From positions 3,611,665 through 3,675,664 of the forward strand of contig VFFE01009205.1 of NCBI GenBank assembly GCA_008921705.1: a stretch of DNA of 64,000 bases, read 5' to 3'. The notes under the pieces are model-generated. The model was not told where the DNA came from. It did no database searches and was given only the letters and a program-made list of their open reading frames with translations. Positions 1 through 16,240 of this stretch are shown here, one piece after another. Position numbers and translations under genes: made by a program. Within the stretch, counting starts at the first letter, position 1. Each line of letters opens with the position of its first letter. Source of the stretch: Burhinus oedicnemus (taxonomy: Eukaryota; Chordata; Aves; Charadriiformes; Burhinidae).

Positions 1-3000
1 CTGAAAAACAAGGTCTAACAAGGAGATACCAGACCCATGCAATAAACACTGCCTTGTTCAGAGTTCCGTGCCTTGCTCACAGCTGTTGGTTTGGCAGGGA
101 GGCACAGAGTACGCATGCAGAGCAGCTGCTTTGCTATCCCAAACCATGTACTGTACATTTCATGAAGATGCTCTTACGTATCAGAATGTCATTCATGGTG
201 GCCAGGCTTCACCACTGTACTACACATCATTGGAGAGACTGTGGAAGCTTTTCTAATTGTCCTCTATGAACAAACAACTGCGAAGTTAGTAAAAAAGCCA
301 AATGTAAAATACTCACCTTGACGCTATTTTCTCTACAACCTCTGTGACAGCTCTGAAAACTATGCTACAACAAAGTAGACTGCTCTTACATGGCACCTTG
401 CAGCAAAACATCTGCAATTGTTTCAACAACACTAATCAGCTGAGGCTTAAAATTGTGCCCAATTTCTACCCAATTTGGGGTGCCCAGTTTAGGACAAAAA
501 GAGATCTAAGGAGCTATGTAGGCTAAGCACTACATGGTTGTGGTAGTCTGACCCAGAGCCACCAAAGCACTGATGTGTGTTAGAGACGAGTTGTACTGAT
601 TCAAGCCAAAGTCCATGTAATCTCTGAAAGTGGTCAACAGCAGATGCCTAGGGAACAGTGTAAGGACAGAATAATCATACAGTGGCTCTTTAGTATACTA
701 ATCTCCCAGATTCCAGCTATCTGTAGTTCTGGGACCTTATAAACCAGGTATCGGTGTCCTTCTGTTTAATTTTTATATTTGTCATGACTCACATAGCTAA
801 AATGCAGTTTATTCTTACCTATTTTGTGAGGACAAGCTTAGCTCTTGTCAGGATTGAGCCAGAAATATGTCACCCATGATCTTATGGTCACATCAAAGCA
901 TGTCTTTCTCATCTGACACGCCTGAAATAACATTTTCACAAGAACTGGACTGACTTGAGTCAAACAGCACGCATGCACAGTAGAGATGACAGCAGAATTA
1001 GACTGGCTTTTGCTAGAGTTAATCTAATGGGTCCAATTAAAAACAGTACTAAAGTCACCTGGTACTAACTATATTGTGGACTACAAAATGAGATATAATC
1101 CATTTAATGGACACTTACTTCGGCTGCTGCTCCAATGCTGGAGCCCTATACATGACATATTTGCTCTTACTGTTACTGAAGTTTAAAGCTAACTCGAGTA
1201 TACATATCTGGGCTACAAAAGCACCACAATTTTGATGTGTTCATGTGGGCTAAATCTCACTTTCTTAAGCAATATAGGCACTCACAGGTGTGAATGTTTC
1301 ACTGAGAGCCACTGGGACTTGGACATGTGGGCAGTTTAAAAAATTTTTTGTTCATACAAGCAGTCTACATTTTCTAGTTTCCTTAGATGACACACATTGT
1401 TTTACTGAATCTGTCCTACTTGCTTGTTAAAGTAAGCAGAAATGCTGGTTGTATATACTTAGAAGTTTGAAAAATAGCTAAATATTCCCTCTATTAATGT
1501 CACCCTTGGTAGAGTCACTTTTAAGTCAAAATATATGGAACTTCAGAAAGCAGAAATGTATTTAGCATGTCAATACACCAGAATTTTCAAAATCTCTCCC
1601 TCAGTTAATAAAGCTGATACTGAAAATCTCTATACAATGCATGTTATTCTAACTTGTACTGCATATAATACTGCAATTAAGTCTTACTTCTTTGTAGTGG
1701 CACTTGGGGTTGGATCTTTGGATTATATATAAATTTCCTAATCACCACTTCAATGAAAAGATTTAGCCACTGTTTTGACATGGTAGAGCATATCACAAAG
1801 TATCTTGATCCTCACTTACTAGATTTACACAGCAATGTCTTGGGTAAGCAATCACGATACACACACATCTGTTATCTTTCTTATTCAGACAACTCCAGAG
1901 GGAAATATTATTACACAGTGAGATTTTCAAAGGTAGAAAAGGGAGTGAAGCATTCGGTTAATGCTGATTTTCAGTCAGATGTCTAACTGCCCTTTGTAGC
2001 TTCAGAAATTCTCTCATATATATGGTATTTTGCAAAACAATGCAACATCCTCATCCGAGACACTGACCCATTCTGGTCAGTATCAAAAAAGATAACAGGT
2101 ACGTGAGGGGGTTCAAGAGTATAACGACTGGGTCAAGGACTTAAGTAAAAAAAGAAATAAGGGGATGACTGGCAATTTGTCTTCAAAAGGAAAGACATAT
2201 AGGCTAACATAACGAAGATTCTAAAGTACTGTGGAATGTAACTCAGACACTGCTTTTTACCCTTTTCTTTAAACAAAAACATTGTCTCACCCAATGAAAT
2301 GGAAAGACAACATACCTAAATCTCCCAAAGCCCATACTCTTTCCAGGCATTTTTTCCACAATAGTGAATTGATCAACACTTACCCCTGACAGTGAGAAAC
2401 TGAAACTTGGAACCAAAGAGAGTACATTATTTCATAGAAGTAAATATGTCATTATTTACTTTTAGTACCACTGTAGCAGCCACACATTAGGATTTCAATA
2501 ATCAAGGAGCTTCAATTTTCTGTACTTTTTTGTAACCTGTTCCCAAAACCTTAGACTCTACAGACACATTTTTCATTCCATCTCTGTAAATACACCCAAC
2601 ATTGCCTTAAACTGGTTACTTTGAAAGCAGAAAATCTACCAACAGAAAGCACAGTACAAGTTAACCATGAAAACTATTTACCCGGAACCTCAGCAGGTGC
2701 TGCAGCTTGCCCTAAGTTCTGTGATGAAATTAATGTCCCAGGCCAGCCTATTTGGACATATCCACACCACACCGAAGTCTCTAGCTATTAGTCATTATAA
2801 TAATCCATGGCAACTGTATAACACTACTTTATGCCTTATCATATTTTTGTAGTTACTACAAGAGAGCTTTTAGCAGAATTCTAAAAACAGAAGGAGGAAA
2901 ATTTCTAGATGTTTATGGGGCACACATATCTCCTAATCACATGGCACTTGGAAGAAATCATACAAGTTAGATCAGATTTACTTAATCTCTTTCTTTTATG

Positions 3001-6000
3001 AAATAACAAGTTTGGTTGATGAAGGTGGGAGGTACAGATATAACGCATTTCTATTGCTGTAAGATCTCTGATGAATAAGTGCTCTTAATTTCAATTAGTA
3101 ATTACTAAGAAAAAACCAGGCAAACAAAAATTAATTAAAAACTGGATCATTATTGAGACAAGATGAATCTGGTGTTTCACGTTTTCAACAGTGACAAAGA
3201 AGAAAATATATAAATACTGATAAAGTTTGCAGGTAACAATTGATGGAGAGCTGAATCATAGCAAGAATAGGTCTTTTATAGCCAATTAAAGAACATATAT
3301 AAAGAAAGCCAAATGTGCGATCATATAGATCTGTGAACAAATATAGGTGGTCATATTTATAGAACAAAGTATTCTGGAAAGCAGTAACCCTGAAAAGAAC
3401 CTTAGGGTCATAACAGGTAGCAGACAGATAACCTAATAAGCATGGGCTTCCTGTGTCATGCTGTGGCTACAAGAGCTGCCGAGATGGCTCTTCTGGTGCA
3501 TAAGCAAGGAATAACGGGGTAGGCTCATTTATTTTTTAGATCACTACTGAGATACAGATCTTGAGGACCTCCTTTTCAAAGGGATTAAATACTGACACAC
3601 TTGTCTCTCCTTTTTCCTCCAGAGGACAGCTAAGTGTCCTTATTTTGAAGCAAGCAAATGAAAACTCCATATAAAAGAACAACAGTACTTACAAGAGAAA
3701 TACATGTGATTACATGCTTTAAAGCGTTGTGGAATTCTGTCTTTTTGGCTATTCTTAGAAACCAACAAGCTTTTACAAGTAAAATTAGTAGACTGGAAGC
3801 TAGGATATGCTTTCTGTAAATAAGAGCAAAACAATTGAAGCAACTTATTTTTCACATGTTCAATGCGGACCAAGAAATGTAACAGTTTGCTGGGAGATCA
3901 CAGAACACCTGATATACTCATCTACATAGAATACTGCTGGGCAGGGTGATTACTACTATATACAGATCTAGAGGGTTCCCTGTTGTCAGGCAGATTGTTG
4001 TTGAGAATTTTAGGATGCTTAGAGTAGTTAATTAAAGGGAAGCTCTGGGAGCATTGCGAGGCTATAAATTCCTCCCTCATAGCTCATGGGGTTCAGTGCT
4101 GGAACTTTCCATATGTCTGTTTTTAACTGGCATAAACTTGTTTTGACCTTAATCAGCATTTTAGACTAACATTATCCAGGGAGGAGAAAGAGAGAAAAGG
4201 AGAGAAGTTATTAGTCAAAAGAGGCTTGCTTTAAGATGTATGTAATAGGAAGATCAGCACTACTGATTTATCCATTGGTATGTTAAAAGACTCAAAGCAA
4301 AGACAACATGGCATTTTATAATCTAGCTGTTCTACAAGAACATAAATTAATATACATTTTGCAATCAAATCAGCAAGCACTTGAAGAACAGTTTTGTTAT
4401 ATGTATAGGTATCAAATATCATAAAACACATAAATTAATGAGTCTGTAGATTATTAAATGACAGTTGAGATGCCAGCTTTCCTTTTTTTATCATGGAAGA
4501 TATTCCCAGGATCTGTGACATCTGTGGTGGCTAATCCCCCATAGAGAAACTGACATTAAAAGGAATTCACACTGTGGTAAAGCCATACACCATTACAATG
4601 TCAGCTATGGGTTTCCAAAGCTCTCCTGGATTCTAGGCTGTGGAGCAGAACATGAGTGAAAAATGACAAGGCTGGTTTCCATATTTGCATTGCAAACAAT
4701 AGCTTTACAAACTGTGACTTTGAACTAGTTCACTGTGGTGAAGATTTCCTACATCTTTCACAGGAAAAAAAAAAAGATTTCTATATGCCACAGTTCCCAT
4801 CTGGTATCCTGAATGCCTTGCATCTTTCAAGAAATATTTCTTTCCATTTGCTACCCACATAATCTTCAGCATATGAATTAAATGTGATTTTTAAAATTTG
4901 ATTAAATGGGAAGATACCACTGTGAAATATCCCTGCAATCTCTCCAAATAAATTGTGTAGTTGACAAATTTATACATTATTCACAACAACTTTTCAGAGA
5001 AAAAATGACTAAGAACAAGGAATGAACAAGTCTACTTCCTGCACCACTTCATCCCAGGTAGTTAGGAATTATGGTCTTGCTTCCATTCCAAAGTCGTGCT
5101 CTGCTGGTCTTCCATTCCTGACCTCATTCCTCCTTATTCCTCTTCTTGCTTCCTCTCCTAAAACCCTCCACTTCAACCACTTCTTTCATTCCATTTCTGA
5201 TTATGACAGTACCATGATTTTTCTTTCTCTATCTTGTGCTTTTGGGCTGCAAATCTTAATCTCTGCATGACTTCATTCTGATTTCATCAGATCCTTGCTG
5301 CCCTATAAGCCTTCCAGTACAAACTAGCTCAAAGAGTGACTCTTCCTTTTGGATAGAAGGTTCATGTCATTCAATGATTCCATCATCATTCTCCCATAAA
5401 TACGACCTATATAATCATAGTTCAAACTATTTTTTATTGTCACAGGACCAAAGAGAAGAAACCCAGAAAAAAGCAGATCACTTGATAAAAGACCACTGTT
5501 TCAAACTGCAACTTCATTTGTCATTTCTTCACATCCGCTCTCAACAGCTGCCTGCTTGTAAGTAGCTGGGGTAGCAGTTGTAAACAAGTAACTATACAGG
5601 ACAGACACTGTGAAGAAAACAGGCAAGTACCCCAGAACAAACTGCTAGGGAACCCAACTGAATCTGCATTCAACATTTGCCTCTGCTAGAAAGATTTCAA
5701 ATAGGAAGCTATTTCTGTTCCATTACTTTTAGAAATAAAGCTCCTGAAAGGGACATGACCTTTAAACATCTCATACAAGGAACTGTAGGGCTCAAGCTCA
5801 TGTACAACCCAGAACTAAGTCTTTATAGTGGTATGGCAGTAACACCACACATAAAAACATCCAAAATACTTCATTTCTAAAGCATTAATCATACTTTCCA
5901 CTAGCCTTCAAACACAGCATTCTTTCATCCAAAATAGCATACTCAAATTAATACTACGTATTTTTACTTTGCTGCTATGATGAGAATAGCACTTACTGAA

Positions 6001-9000
6001 TATGCACATAGTTTCCACTTAGTCAAAATTACTCACTCTTTAAAAAAGAGCATTTTATGCTAGCTTATATGATAGTAAAGATATAAATGAGAACTTTCTA
6101 TAGCATATTTACCTCTCATGTAAGTTAAATCACCCATTATGTTTACCTGAATTGCAACACTGTCCTATCATGATATATTCATATCTCACTAGACCTTCAT
6201 CTTTCCTTCAGTATATCAAATAATGTTTCAAGGAGTACTTCATCATGCACTGTATAATATCTACGATAAAATCATAATTAATTAGCACTGGGGAGACAGA
6301 GAAGAAACTTCAACAAAGAGCCCAAAATAATTAAATAATTATAATAAAAGTTCAAGTTACATCAGAAGAATCACATTTAAAGCAAGGCTGACATACGTCA
6401 TTCTAAAAGAATATAAACAATGTAAATAAAACACTGAGACAATTTTTCCTCCCCATAATCATCTAAGAAAGGAGATGCCTAGTCATCTGGTGGTAAACAC
6501 TGTAACAACATCAGAATTACAGCTCAATCCTAGCAATCTCTTTTTTTTCTGTATTCCCCGATACTATCTGCTTCAACAATATTCTGTCCCATTACCCTGG
6601 ACTCTTTAAGCTGTATAAATACAAAATGAACATATTCCATGCTTCTCAGAAATACTAGATCTGTTGAGCACAGTGACAGTCACAGTGAACTGGTGGTCCC
6701 TGAAAGCACCTGTCTTACTGCACATGAACGCAACAGCAACTCTGTGCAGCACCATACGTTCTATCTACTTGTGTTTCATTTATTTTTAAGCCAGGCACAT
6801 AATAGATCAGACAAGCACAAATCTGAACAAATGAAACTGTGAGATGGAAAATTTTCCCAAGTTTTACAAGCTTTAGCTTTCTAATGGGAGCTGATGTAAA
6901 TCAAATTTTGAGTCACTGAAAATTTGATTAGGTAAAGGTACAGGAGAATATTCTGAGCCAACATCACCAAAATAGAAAAAGTTGTAGCTCCATTCTGGTT
7001 TGCATTTAGATGGCAAGTATTTGGATAAGGACCATCTTTCCGTAGGTAGCTATAACACCTAGCATAACGAAACCTTGACCTCTATAGGAACAAAGCAGCC
7101 GCTAGGCTACATATCAGACAGACAACACTTTAATGTGTTATATTCTAAGGTTAATCAAAACAAAAAATTAGGTCTAAGGCTATCAAAATCCATAAAAAAG
7201 CAGGAACGGCTGTCACATGAACATGAAATCCAACAAGCTGCAAATATCAGTCTGATAATCACAAAGTGTAAGAAATTGTTTATGCCAGACAACGGTGGCA
7301 ATGTTTTCTCTGTGTGATCAATATGGATATAGATCCACAAAGTAGGTTCTCCCTACTGTTAAGCAAATGTGTTTCTTATCGTGGAATTAAGACAATGAAA
7401 TATGGAACTTCAGTTCCACATAGAAGCAGTAGTTCCTATATTATCAAATCTGAAATCATGTCAGATATCCTTGCATTTATATCCAAATCTCAGTTCTATG
7501 CAGTATTGCTGGAAAACCAATGCTGACCTAAATGCTGAGTAATATGCTCAAATAAAATCAGTCAAAAAGGAGACAGCACAACACTGACGTTCCAAGCGGT
7601 AGAAGCTGTACACAAAAGCCTTCTAGTTGTCTTCCCAAGGTCTTTAGGTGCATGAAATAGGCATGCATTCATGCTCTTCAATGGCTTAATGGCTAAAACA
7701 TTATACTGAAGATCAGGCAGCTCCCTAGGAATAACCTACTGGTAGTCTTGTAAACTGCCTTCAGGCTAGCAGGTACAGTAGCCAGCCACATGCCATTATG
7801 CGAGCGGCTTAATGGCCATTTTTACATGGTAACAGCTGAACAAGGCAGCTACCATTCCCAACACAGTTTCTGCAACCCTGAAGTTCTAGAAGTTGGACCA
7901 GGTGGACTGAGGTTTTCCTTCACGTTTGAATGCTAAAATCAGCCTGAAGATTTTTGGCAGAGTCACATGCAACTATATAAAAGCAACTTGAGGCAGCCAG
8001 AGGCAAAAAAAAAAAAAAGAGTAGGCAGCAGGAAAGTCAAGGACACAGGAAGAAAGGCATGGTAATACATCCCTGAGAGGAAGCTGAGAGAGAAAGCAAG
8101 AGAGCAAGTGCAGTTTCTAAAACAAAGGACTAGGAACTATAAGCCAAGAAATTAATTGTTGCCATTTGATCCCAACCATGTTTAGATAAGCTGTACTCTA
8201 TGTATTATCTGTGAATAAGGAACTGCTTTTACATGTCTTTCCACATAAAAATTTCTTCTCTTAACAGAAACAACCTGTAAAACTCTAAACAACAAGTAAT
8301 AAAGCTCTCATGCTATTAATATCCTGCATTTATGAAGTACCAGTTGTCATCAAGAATACGCAGTGTAACAGCCACTTGGAGAGAAACAGACCCATCGTAA
8401 AACGTTCAGCAAGTGGTTGCATGATTAGTAAAGGACAGTGAAACATAAATCTACATTTGCCTAAAAATAAATAGGGAAGAAAGCATACAACCAAATTTGC
8501 TATGGACACCAGAAATTCCTACATCTGTTTTGGAAGATGTTTTTCCTAAGCACCCATGTAAACAGCCAACAATCTACATGTTCTAATATAGTTAGGTAAT
8601 TTATTAAAAAACAGCAATGTGATTTGTCATTGCACCTGCCGTAGATGTAACACAGAATTCACATTAAGAGGTCACTCCAGCATTTTCCTTCAGGAAAATT
8701 CTTTTATCCAAAATATATAATATGCTCACTTTAATAATTCAGATATTTTAGGGACTACTCACTAGCAGTGGAACTATCCAGAACTACTCCTTCCATGCAA
8801 ACATTGCCCAACCTTCCCTCCTTTTCCTTTACATTACATTGAGCCCTAAACAATGACCTCATCAAAAAAACCAAACAAGATCCATCACTTCTAGTTACAC
8901 TGACCAGCAGAGTTCTACATAAGCAGTCTCCATTAATAAATATCCTTCTGCCCAAAAGATAATCAGTGGGACTAACCTGAGAAGGAAGGGTGACGTTATT

Positions 9001-12000
9001 CAAAAGTATTAACTAGAATCTGTGCTAAAATTAAAAAGGAACACAACGACCCAGAGGTCCGATATAGTTGCCAACATTTTTCCCTTTCGCCTGTCCTCTG
9101 TAGGAGGAATCAAAACAGAAATGTGACCAGGAAACCAACATAATAGCATGAATTGAAGTTTCTTTAATCTAAAATGACCCAAAATGCCCTCCTGGGAAAA
9201 AAAAAGGCAAAAAAAAAGCTTGCCTTCCCACACTACTGCTAAATCTCTGGGTTAAAAATCCATGTAAATCTAATGCAATAAAGAAATGTGATGAAAATGA
9301 AATTAATGTACTTTTGTACATTTGAGGATTTGGAAGAATCCTCCTTTCTTTTGAACATATAAAATGAAAAGATCCACAACACCCAGAAGGCTGTGAATAA
9401 TTATTTTTACTAACAGGACTGCCAGAAATTTTTAAACACTTACTAAGCACAAGATTTCAAGATTAAAAAAAATTAACTTTTAAGTTTTTTTCCCTAGATT
9501 CCTTTCCTCAACAGACTTCACATAAAGAACTTATTTCAATTTTCCTCTCTATTAAAAATAAATGACATTAATAAAGCCAAAAAGAAGGCATTTCTATTCA
9601 TCTAAATTCTGCAAGGAAGCATATTTATGCAGATGGAAGTGGTAGCGAACAGTACAAGTCATTCAGAAGTGTGGCTGCAGTGCTTCAGTTTTGGCCTTCC
9701 TTGAGAAGTAAACAATAAGCTTGATTCTGCTCTGTTAACTCACTGATTGCATAGGTGTCACTCAACGGCATATTTTCACAGCTGATACAAAATACATGTT
9801 CATCTTATTTCTTGTGAACTTTCAGTAGCTGAAGCTCTGCATCAGTCAGTGGCAAATGAAGGCTATGGAACAGAACTCAGAATTATGTATAATGAAAGCC
9901 AACAGAGAGCTCAAATTCTTCTGTTGTTTGCACTGAAGTAATCCTAAAGTAACTTGATTTCTAGAACAAAATTGAGTTTTGAATGAGTTTTGGCTAAAAT
10001 ACTCCAGGAGTTGTGCTAACAAATAACTGTAAAATAGTCTTTTTTCCCTTGTGGGCTCAGCTAAACTCTTCCAAGGAGGCAACATTTAACTGTTTATGAA
10101 CTATAGCATTCCTGAGAAAAAACAGTGGTCCTGTCTATTTTGCTCTTCTTTCTTGCTGGTCAGCAAATACTGCTACCAACTTCTGATCTCTACAACATGC
10201 CAGTCTGGGCTGTGAACTCCCTACTACCAAGCCTGACATGAGAATTCAAGTATTTTTAACCTTTGTAAAACCTGCTCTCAGTTCTCTTACATGGCAGGCA
10301 AGATGGTGGTATTACAAAACCAGAAGCTCATCCTGGCTGCAAAGTGCCTTGAACCTTACATTCACACAGTAAGCTTTCTCGGTTTAAGGAAAATAGCATA
10401 AAGGCTATTGTTAATGCATGTTACAATCTGTTTCTAATATGAAGTACTTGAAATCTATTAACAGAGCCTATCAGAGGTCTGACCTTACTTCAAGGTGTGA
10501 AGAATCATGCATTTAACTGAAAAGTTTATTATTTAATTAGCTGCCTATTGGCTAAGAGAAGTCATTGCATTTACACCCTTACTCCCCAATTTAGCTGAAT
10601 CAGACGGGAGCATACCCTAGCCCAGTTAAGCCATATGCTTTTTTTCTTTGGTTGTAAATGTAAAGGCTCCAGATATCTAGCTGGTTTATACAGCAAAACA
10701 TGCAGAACTCTGTCAGAGAATAGCTGCCAAAGAATTAAAGCAAAAAATGTTGTCTGTAGTCAAGGACAGCCTATGCAACTCCTTCACTATAAAATGAAAT
10801 TTATTTGAAGGACATTCAAGTCAACTACTCACCTGTGTAAACCAAATTTACCCTAGAAAAAAAACCCCACTCTGTTGTTTTAAAACAGCTTGTGAAGGTG
10901 TATAAATAAGCATCCTTGATAGAATGATATAAGTATAATGAAAGTCTGAAACAGCCTGGAGAGACTGCTAAATATGTCATTGTGCTAAAGAAGTGCTGTA
11001 TTTTTGAGATATTGACAGGATCATGAAAGCCTAAGGTAAATAAATATTGTCTCTCTTTTGAGAAAGCTGTTTGCTTCATGTTATCTTCATCTTTAATGAA
11101 TCCTTAGACTCACTTTATGCGTTACACCTTTTTTTCACAGAATAAAGTTTATTTTAATCACTTCAGGGGAATACACCATGACACCTCCAGGCAGGTAGGA
11201 AGGTGTTCAGGCACCATTGAGTCAGGCATCAACAAGCAACTGTAGAACATCTGCATGTTAGTTTTAAAGACCAGAGCCATACGTAATCTTTACATAGCCA
11301 AAGAATAGGATAAACAAAGAAATACTGATTTATGTGTCTAGCATTTTTTTCTGTAGCTCTCCTGAACAAAGTATTTGCTTCAGTGGGAAATGGTAGGAAA
11401 AGCAGAAAATAATTTAAAAACAACTAGAATAAAACAATTCTACTTCACATCTTTCAGTTTTTAGCAGATATTGTCATTTCACAGAACAGGCTGATACTTT
11501 TTGTTTATATTTAGTGTTAGAAGTCTTTCAAGATCATGTACTGAGCAACAATCTAAAATAAATTAATATATTCAGCAAGAGATGACAGAAAACAAAAATA
11601 GTGAAAAGGACACATGGTGTAATACTAGTTATAAAATAAAGAGTTCATGAACTTAGAGGGAGAAAAAAAGCAGTGTAACTAAAGGTTTACGTGAGATTTG
11701 GGGCCAGACCATACCTCTCCTTGAATTGTCTTTTCTCGACGGACCTGCAGCCCCACTATATAATGTGTGCTTAAGCCAACCAACCTCTGTAATTAGAGAT
11801 GCTCTAGTCCACCTTGGCTCCCTATCCATGCTGGGCCTCTGTCCCTTAGCTCTGACCACAAGTCCTCATTCCACCACTCCTTGACAAAGTTGATTAAATA
11901 TGGAGCATAAACACTAACTTCATTTTTATTGTATAGTATACAAAAATATGAATTAAAATACCTAAACAGTATTTACTTATGTAGGAAACACTAAATATTC

Positions 12001-15000
12001 CAGTACATGGAAACCATTAAGAATTTCATGTAAGAAATCTCCAAAATTGCACACCCTCCTTTCTCCTCCTGCCCCAAGAAAGTAACAGCAAACACGCTAG
12101 CCAACTTGCATGTACAATTCTACTTTTGAATTCTGAACCCTGACTCTTAAAGTCATGCTCAACTGCTATCTTGAGCTGGGGGTACAGGACCTAAATTAAA
12201 TATTATTAGTTTTGTCTGCACTCTTTCACCGTTTCCCCAAAGCAGCATGCCGGTTTGTAGTTAACCATCAGGGGACGAGGTAGGAAGCTGTTAAAATAGA
12301 AGCTGTTGTAAATCTTAGGTAGAGTGGCTCCAACTGTAACTATGGTGATATAGCAAAATAAAGCGGTGACTGCAACACAGACCAACAAAAAAATCCTGCA
12401 GAGACTACAGGCTAATAATGCCCACGTCATTTCTGTCTTCATTGCTGCCTTACTTAGATGCAGCAATACAGGACACAAACACAACTTCATTTTGCTACAG
12501 ATATTTATAGATACTTAACATCCCTTCAACTCTTGTCATCTATGTGTACTCACGCTAAGTGCAAAGTTACTGATTTCTGTTCCTCTTTGGCCATGAGGTT
12601 GGCTTAGCAAGACACCTCTGGAAACGTAGTTTCAGTTTTCACCATATTGCTTGTTGCTGTACTAGCACTATTCCCTTCCCATGTTTTACATCATGAATTA
12701 TGTCAGAATAATAATGAATCAAATCAAAAACAGAATTACAGTGTTTACTTGATGTAAACATGCTCAGAGAGTGAAATTAGACTTGCTAAAATGCACATGC
12801 ATAACACTCATCATTTATATACATCACTTACTATTCTTAAAAATACATAACTACATATTATGAATGAAATGTAGTTCAGCACAAAATGAAACAATGTTGG
12901 ACGTCCTAAAAGTTCAGTGTCCAACAAAAATTAGCTTTTACATGCTGTGAGAATACCTCTTGTATATAAGCCTTAATCGACTTTTTGCTACTTTATCTTA
13001 TCCTTTCTCATCAAGCTTTGCTTGCTGGTTTTCTCACAACTGTAACAGAACTTCACAATTTCCAATTATCTGAGAGTTTTTTCCCCTGTTTGCTTCACAT
13101 ACAAGGACATGCTTAGCTATAGTCCTTCTTCCTAAGCAATTTCTACTTAAAACCTTGCTATTTTCCTCCACTTCTTCCCTGGATAAAGTAAGCTTGTGAA
13201 ACAAAATCATTTAAGCATATTACTGGTTAAGTTTCAGTTGTCGGTATGTAAACATGTATTTGTGTTCTTATGGTTGCTCAAATGAGTGGCAAATTAAGTC
13301 AGATAGAACTGAGATCCTAGCAATTCCTAACAACCACAATTAGATTGATAAGAATTTTATGATCTTGCAGCCTACTGATGAAAACACACGTTTAAATTAC
13401 AGTCTCATTGATTTTTGTTCCTTCACCGTATTAAAAGCCAAGCATATAAATGGGGTGAAGGAACTAAGGTAATACAAATGATACAGAAACATCTTAAAAT
13501 GGTATTCATCAGTACTTAAGTTAAATAGCCCCCAAACGATCTGCTTATTCACAGTGTTTTTGATGTTAACATCTTTAATCATTATGCACATCCAGAATAG
13601 AGTCTATGACATTTTGACTTCTGCGTGTTGTTAAAAACAGCAATAAGACAAAAAATATATTTTAGTATTATCATAAAATATTGATTTTAATTTAAACAGA
13701 AAAATAAGCAACCTGATTGGTAATCAAAACATTAAGACTAATAAAACCACTGTAAATTTTATCTTATTTTATCCTGCAATTCTTCCAAATAATGTTTTTT
13801 TATAGCAATAAAAATAAGTATTGCAATGTGCTAGAGAAGAACCTTTCAGGCTGATTAAATAAATCCAGTGCTATTTTATCTTAAAAAAGCCATCAGACTT
13901 GCAAAGAAAATACTCATTAGTAATTTGAAAACCATGTTATGCTACACTTGCATTTAATAAGGTAACAATTTACATTTATGCAGTACCTTTTATCCCAAAG
14001 CAATTTACAACTTACAGCCAGAGATTATCACTTCATCTCCAGTGAAACTTGGCAACTGTGAAGTGTTGCTCTGTACTATAAAGCAAGAATTCTGGTAGGT
14101 AACAATAAATATAAGGTTTCAGTTGAGTAAGTATGACTCTTATATTTATGCCTCCAATTAAATCAAGCAAAAATGTTAAATTATTTTTCTGAAGTTGCAT
14201 TGCCCTTTTTATCTAGCATCCACTTGCAAAATGAGAAACAGGTTCTATAAAAAGCAGAAAAACATTTGCAACACCCCCTTATAGATTATCTGAAACAAAC
14301 ATTTCCAGCAATATTGCTGGTCCAGCAAGGACTCTGAAAGTGCTATCTAATGTATGGTTAAAACTTCTTCCTGAACTGCTTCCTATGTATATCTTTGGCA
14401 ACAGTAGTTAGGAGTAGCTTGAGATCAGGAGCTACATTTAGAAATACCACTAACATTCAGCTACTTCAATAAAGACAAGGCTTAAGAGAAAAACATAGTT
14501 ACACCAAGCATTCAAAATGTCACAAGTTAGGCTTTTTCCACGAGAAAAATCATATTACCTTGAAACAAATATAAGTTGTATACTTCCATTTTCTGTTAAT
14601 TTACTCTCTGGAATACGCATTTTCAACTTTTGCCCTGCATCAACAAAGATGAAAAACTGCTCCTTTAAAAGAAAAAGTAAAAAAACCAAAAAACCACTGA
14701 AGGCAAGAAGTTATATGACTCAATACACTATTGTTTTAGGGCAAAAATACTGGCTAGCTTGCTATAAGGTTAAATACTATCAGTTTTGGTTTTCCAATTT
14801 GGCATGAGTGTAACTGTGACTGAAATCCATGCTTTTCTATATGGAAAAACAAGGGCATGTGAATGAAATGAAGGACAGAAAATTTAAAACACTGATAAAA
14901 AAGAAAACACCTTCTTGCTCAATCAGCCTGTGGAACCATCTGCCATAAGACAGGGTGAAAAACCAAACATGAGCTTAAAAGTTCAAATAATATTGGATCA

Positions 15001-16195
15001 TTCTGTTCTCAGCATGCAAGACGAAGTCCTTTAGAGAAATAAATGTTCAACATCAGGATGTAACATCAGGACATAACCATGCCATCACACATTTAAGTTG
15101 CCTAATGCAACTCTATGTAAACTTTCATAACCTCTTAAGATAAGCAATATTTAGAATTAGCAGTCTCTTTTAGAGACAAGAAGACCACAGAAGGGAAAGA
15201 AGGGTTTACAAAAACCTACACAAAAAGTCCATTCCAATTCCAAGATCAGAATCTGATTCTTGTCCCCAGGCCTACAGAGTGCTGTAATACAGTTAACCTT
15301 CTACTAGAGGGGGAAGGAAACAAGGAAATCAGTGCAACAAGAAGCAGATCTCCTAAGAACCTGTTGGCAACAGAACCATACAGATCACTGATCTGATTGA
15401 TTTAATTTCATAGGATACATAAAAATCCAATGAGAAGTGGCCATATTGTTGTCTTCATGTTTTAAATTAATAGAAAGAATAAGTAAAGCACTAATTGATC
15501 ATCTACTGTGAAAAGATTTGCAGAAATACTTAAAGCAGCAACGCGAATACCCTGTCAGAATAAATCATAAAGCATGCATTTCCATATATATCTCAGAGTG
15601 AATTCTTCATGCAGTCTGACAAGGCCATTTTGAATTGATCACATCCAGTTCTTCTCGGACACTCATGCATAAACACTTGGTACAACAACATTAATGAGCA
15701 ATGACATAAGGAATTTAGGTCTAACCAAACAGACTCCATCTGAACAGTTACATGCTTAAATCCTTAAACTCCTTCCCCCACTCCCTTGAGCAAATGAGTT
15801 ATTTTTTTCTTTAAAGGTGATAAAAAAATTGATCATATAGTTGTCATTTAGTATTTTTTTTTCAGCAAACCCTCCCAATAGAAGAGCAGCGTAATAAAGA
15901 GAAGCATAATAGTACAGTGGAGCCACGTTCCTCCCAAAAGATTGCATCCACCTCCCCTCTCATTCCACACCAGACTAACTATTCGCAAAGACTTTAGAAG
16001 AACTAAAACCAGTGCAGAATTCTAGTAAATCAGCCTAGCCAGACAAATCTCTCATAGTTTTCATTTAATTTCATTTCCTTTCTGCAACTACCAACTTTCT
16101 GATCCCGGCCAATCTCTTCTAAAGACTCTCTATTCTACTGTGGGGGTTCAGAATTAAAAAAAAAAAAAAAAAGCAGAAGCTTAAAACAAAAGTTC
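1..16195. other. AT-rich gene-free region upstream of BRD7, first part
   Basis: No exon chain, domain, tRNA or rRNA is recognisable on either strand. Open frames are all under 100 codons and show no familiar motif. Only homopolymer runs are visible, such as a 14-base A run near 8,007-8,020 and the A run at 16,156-16,172. Confidence 0.6.
16156..16172. repeat. Poly(A) run, 17 bases
   Basis: Uninterrupted A on the + strand. No retroposon body is recognisable beside it. Confidence 0.9.
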
Positions 16196-16196
16196 T

Positions 16197-16240
16197 TAGT
16201 AATTTCTACGTAGTAGTAATTTCTAAGTAGTAATTTCTAA
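16197..16240. repeat. Short tandem repeat, unit TAGTAATTTCTAAG
   Basis: About three copies of a 14-17 bp unit, with ACG or AAG endings. Confidence 0.85.
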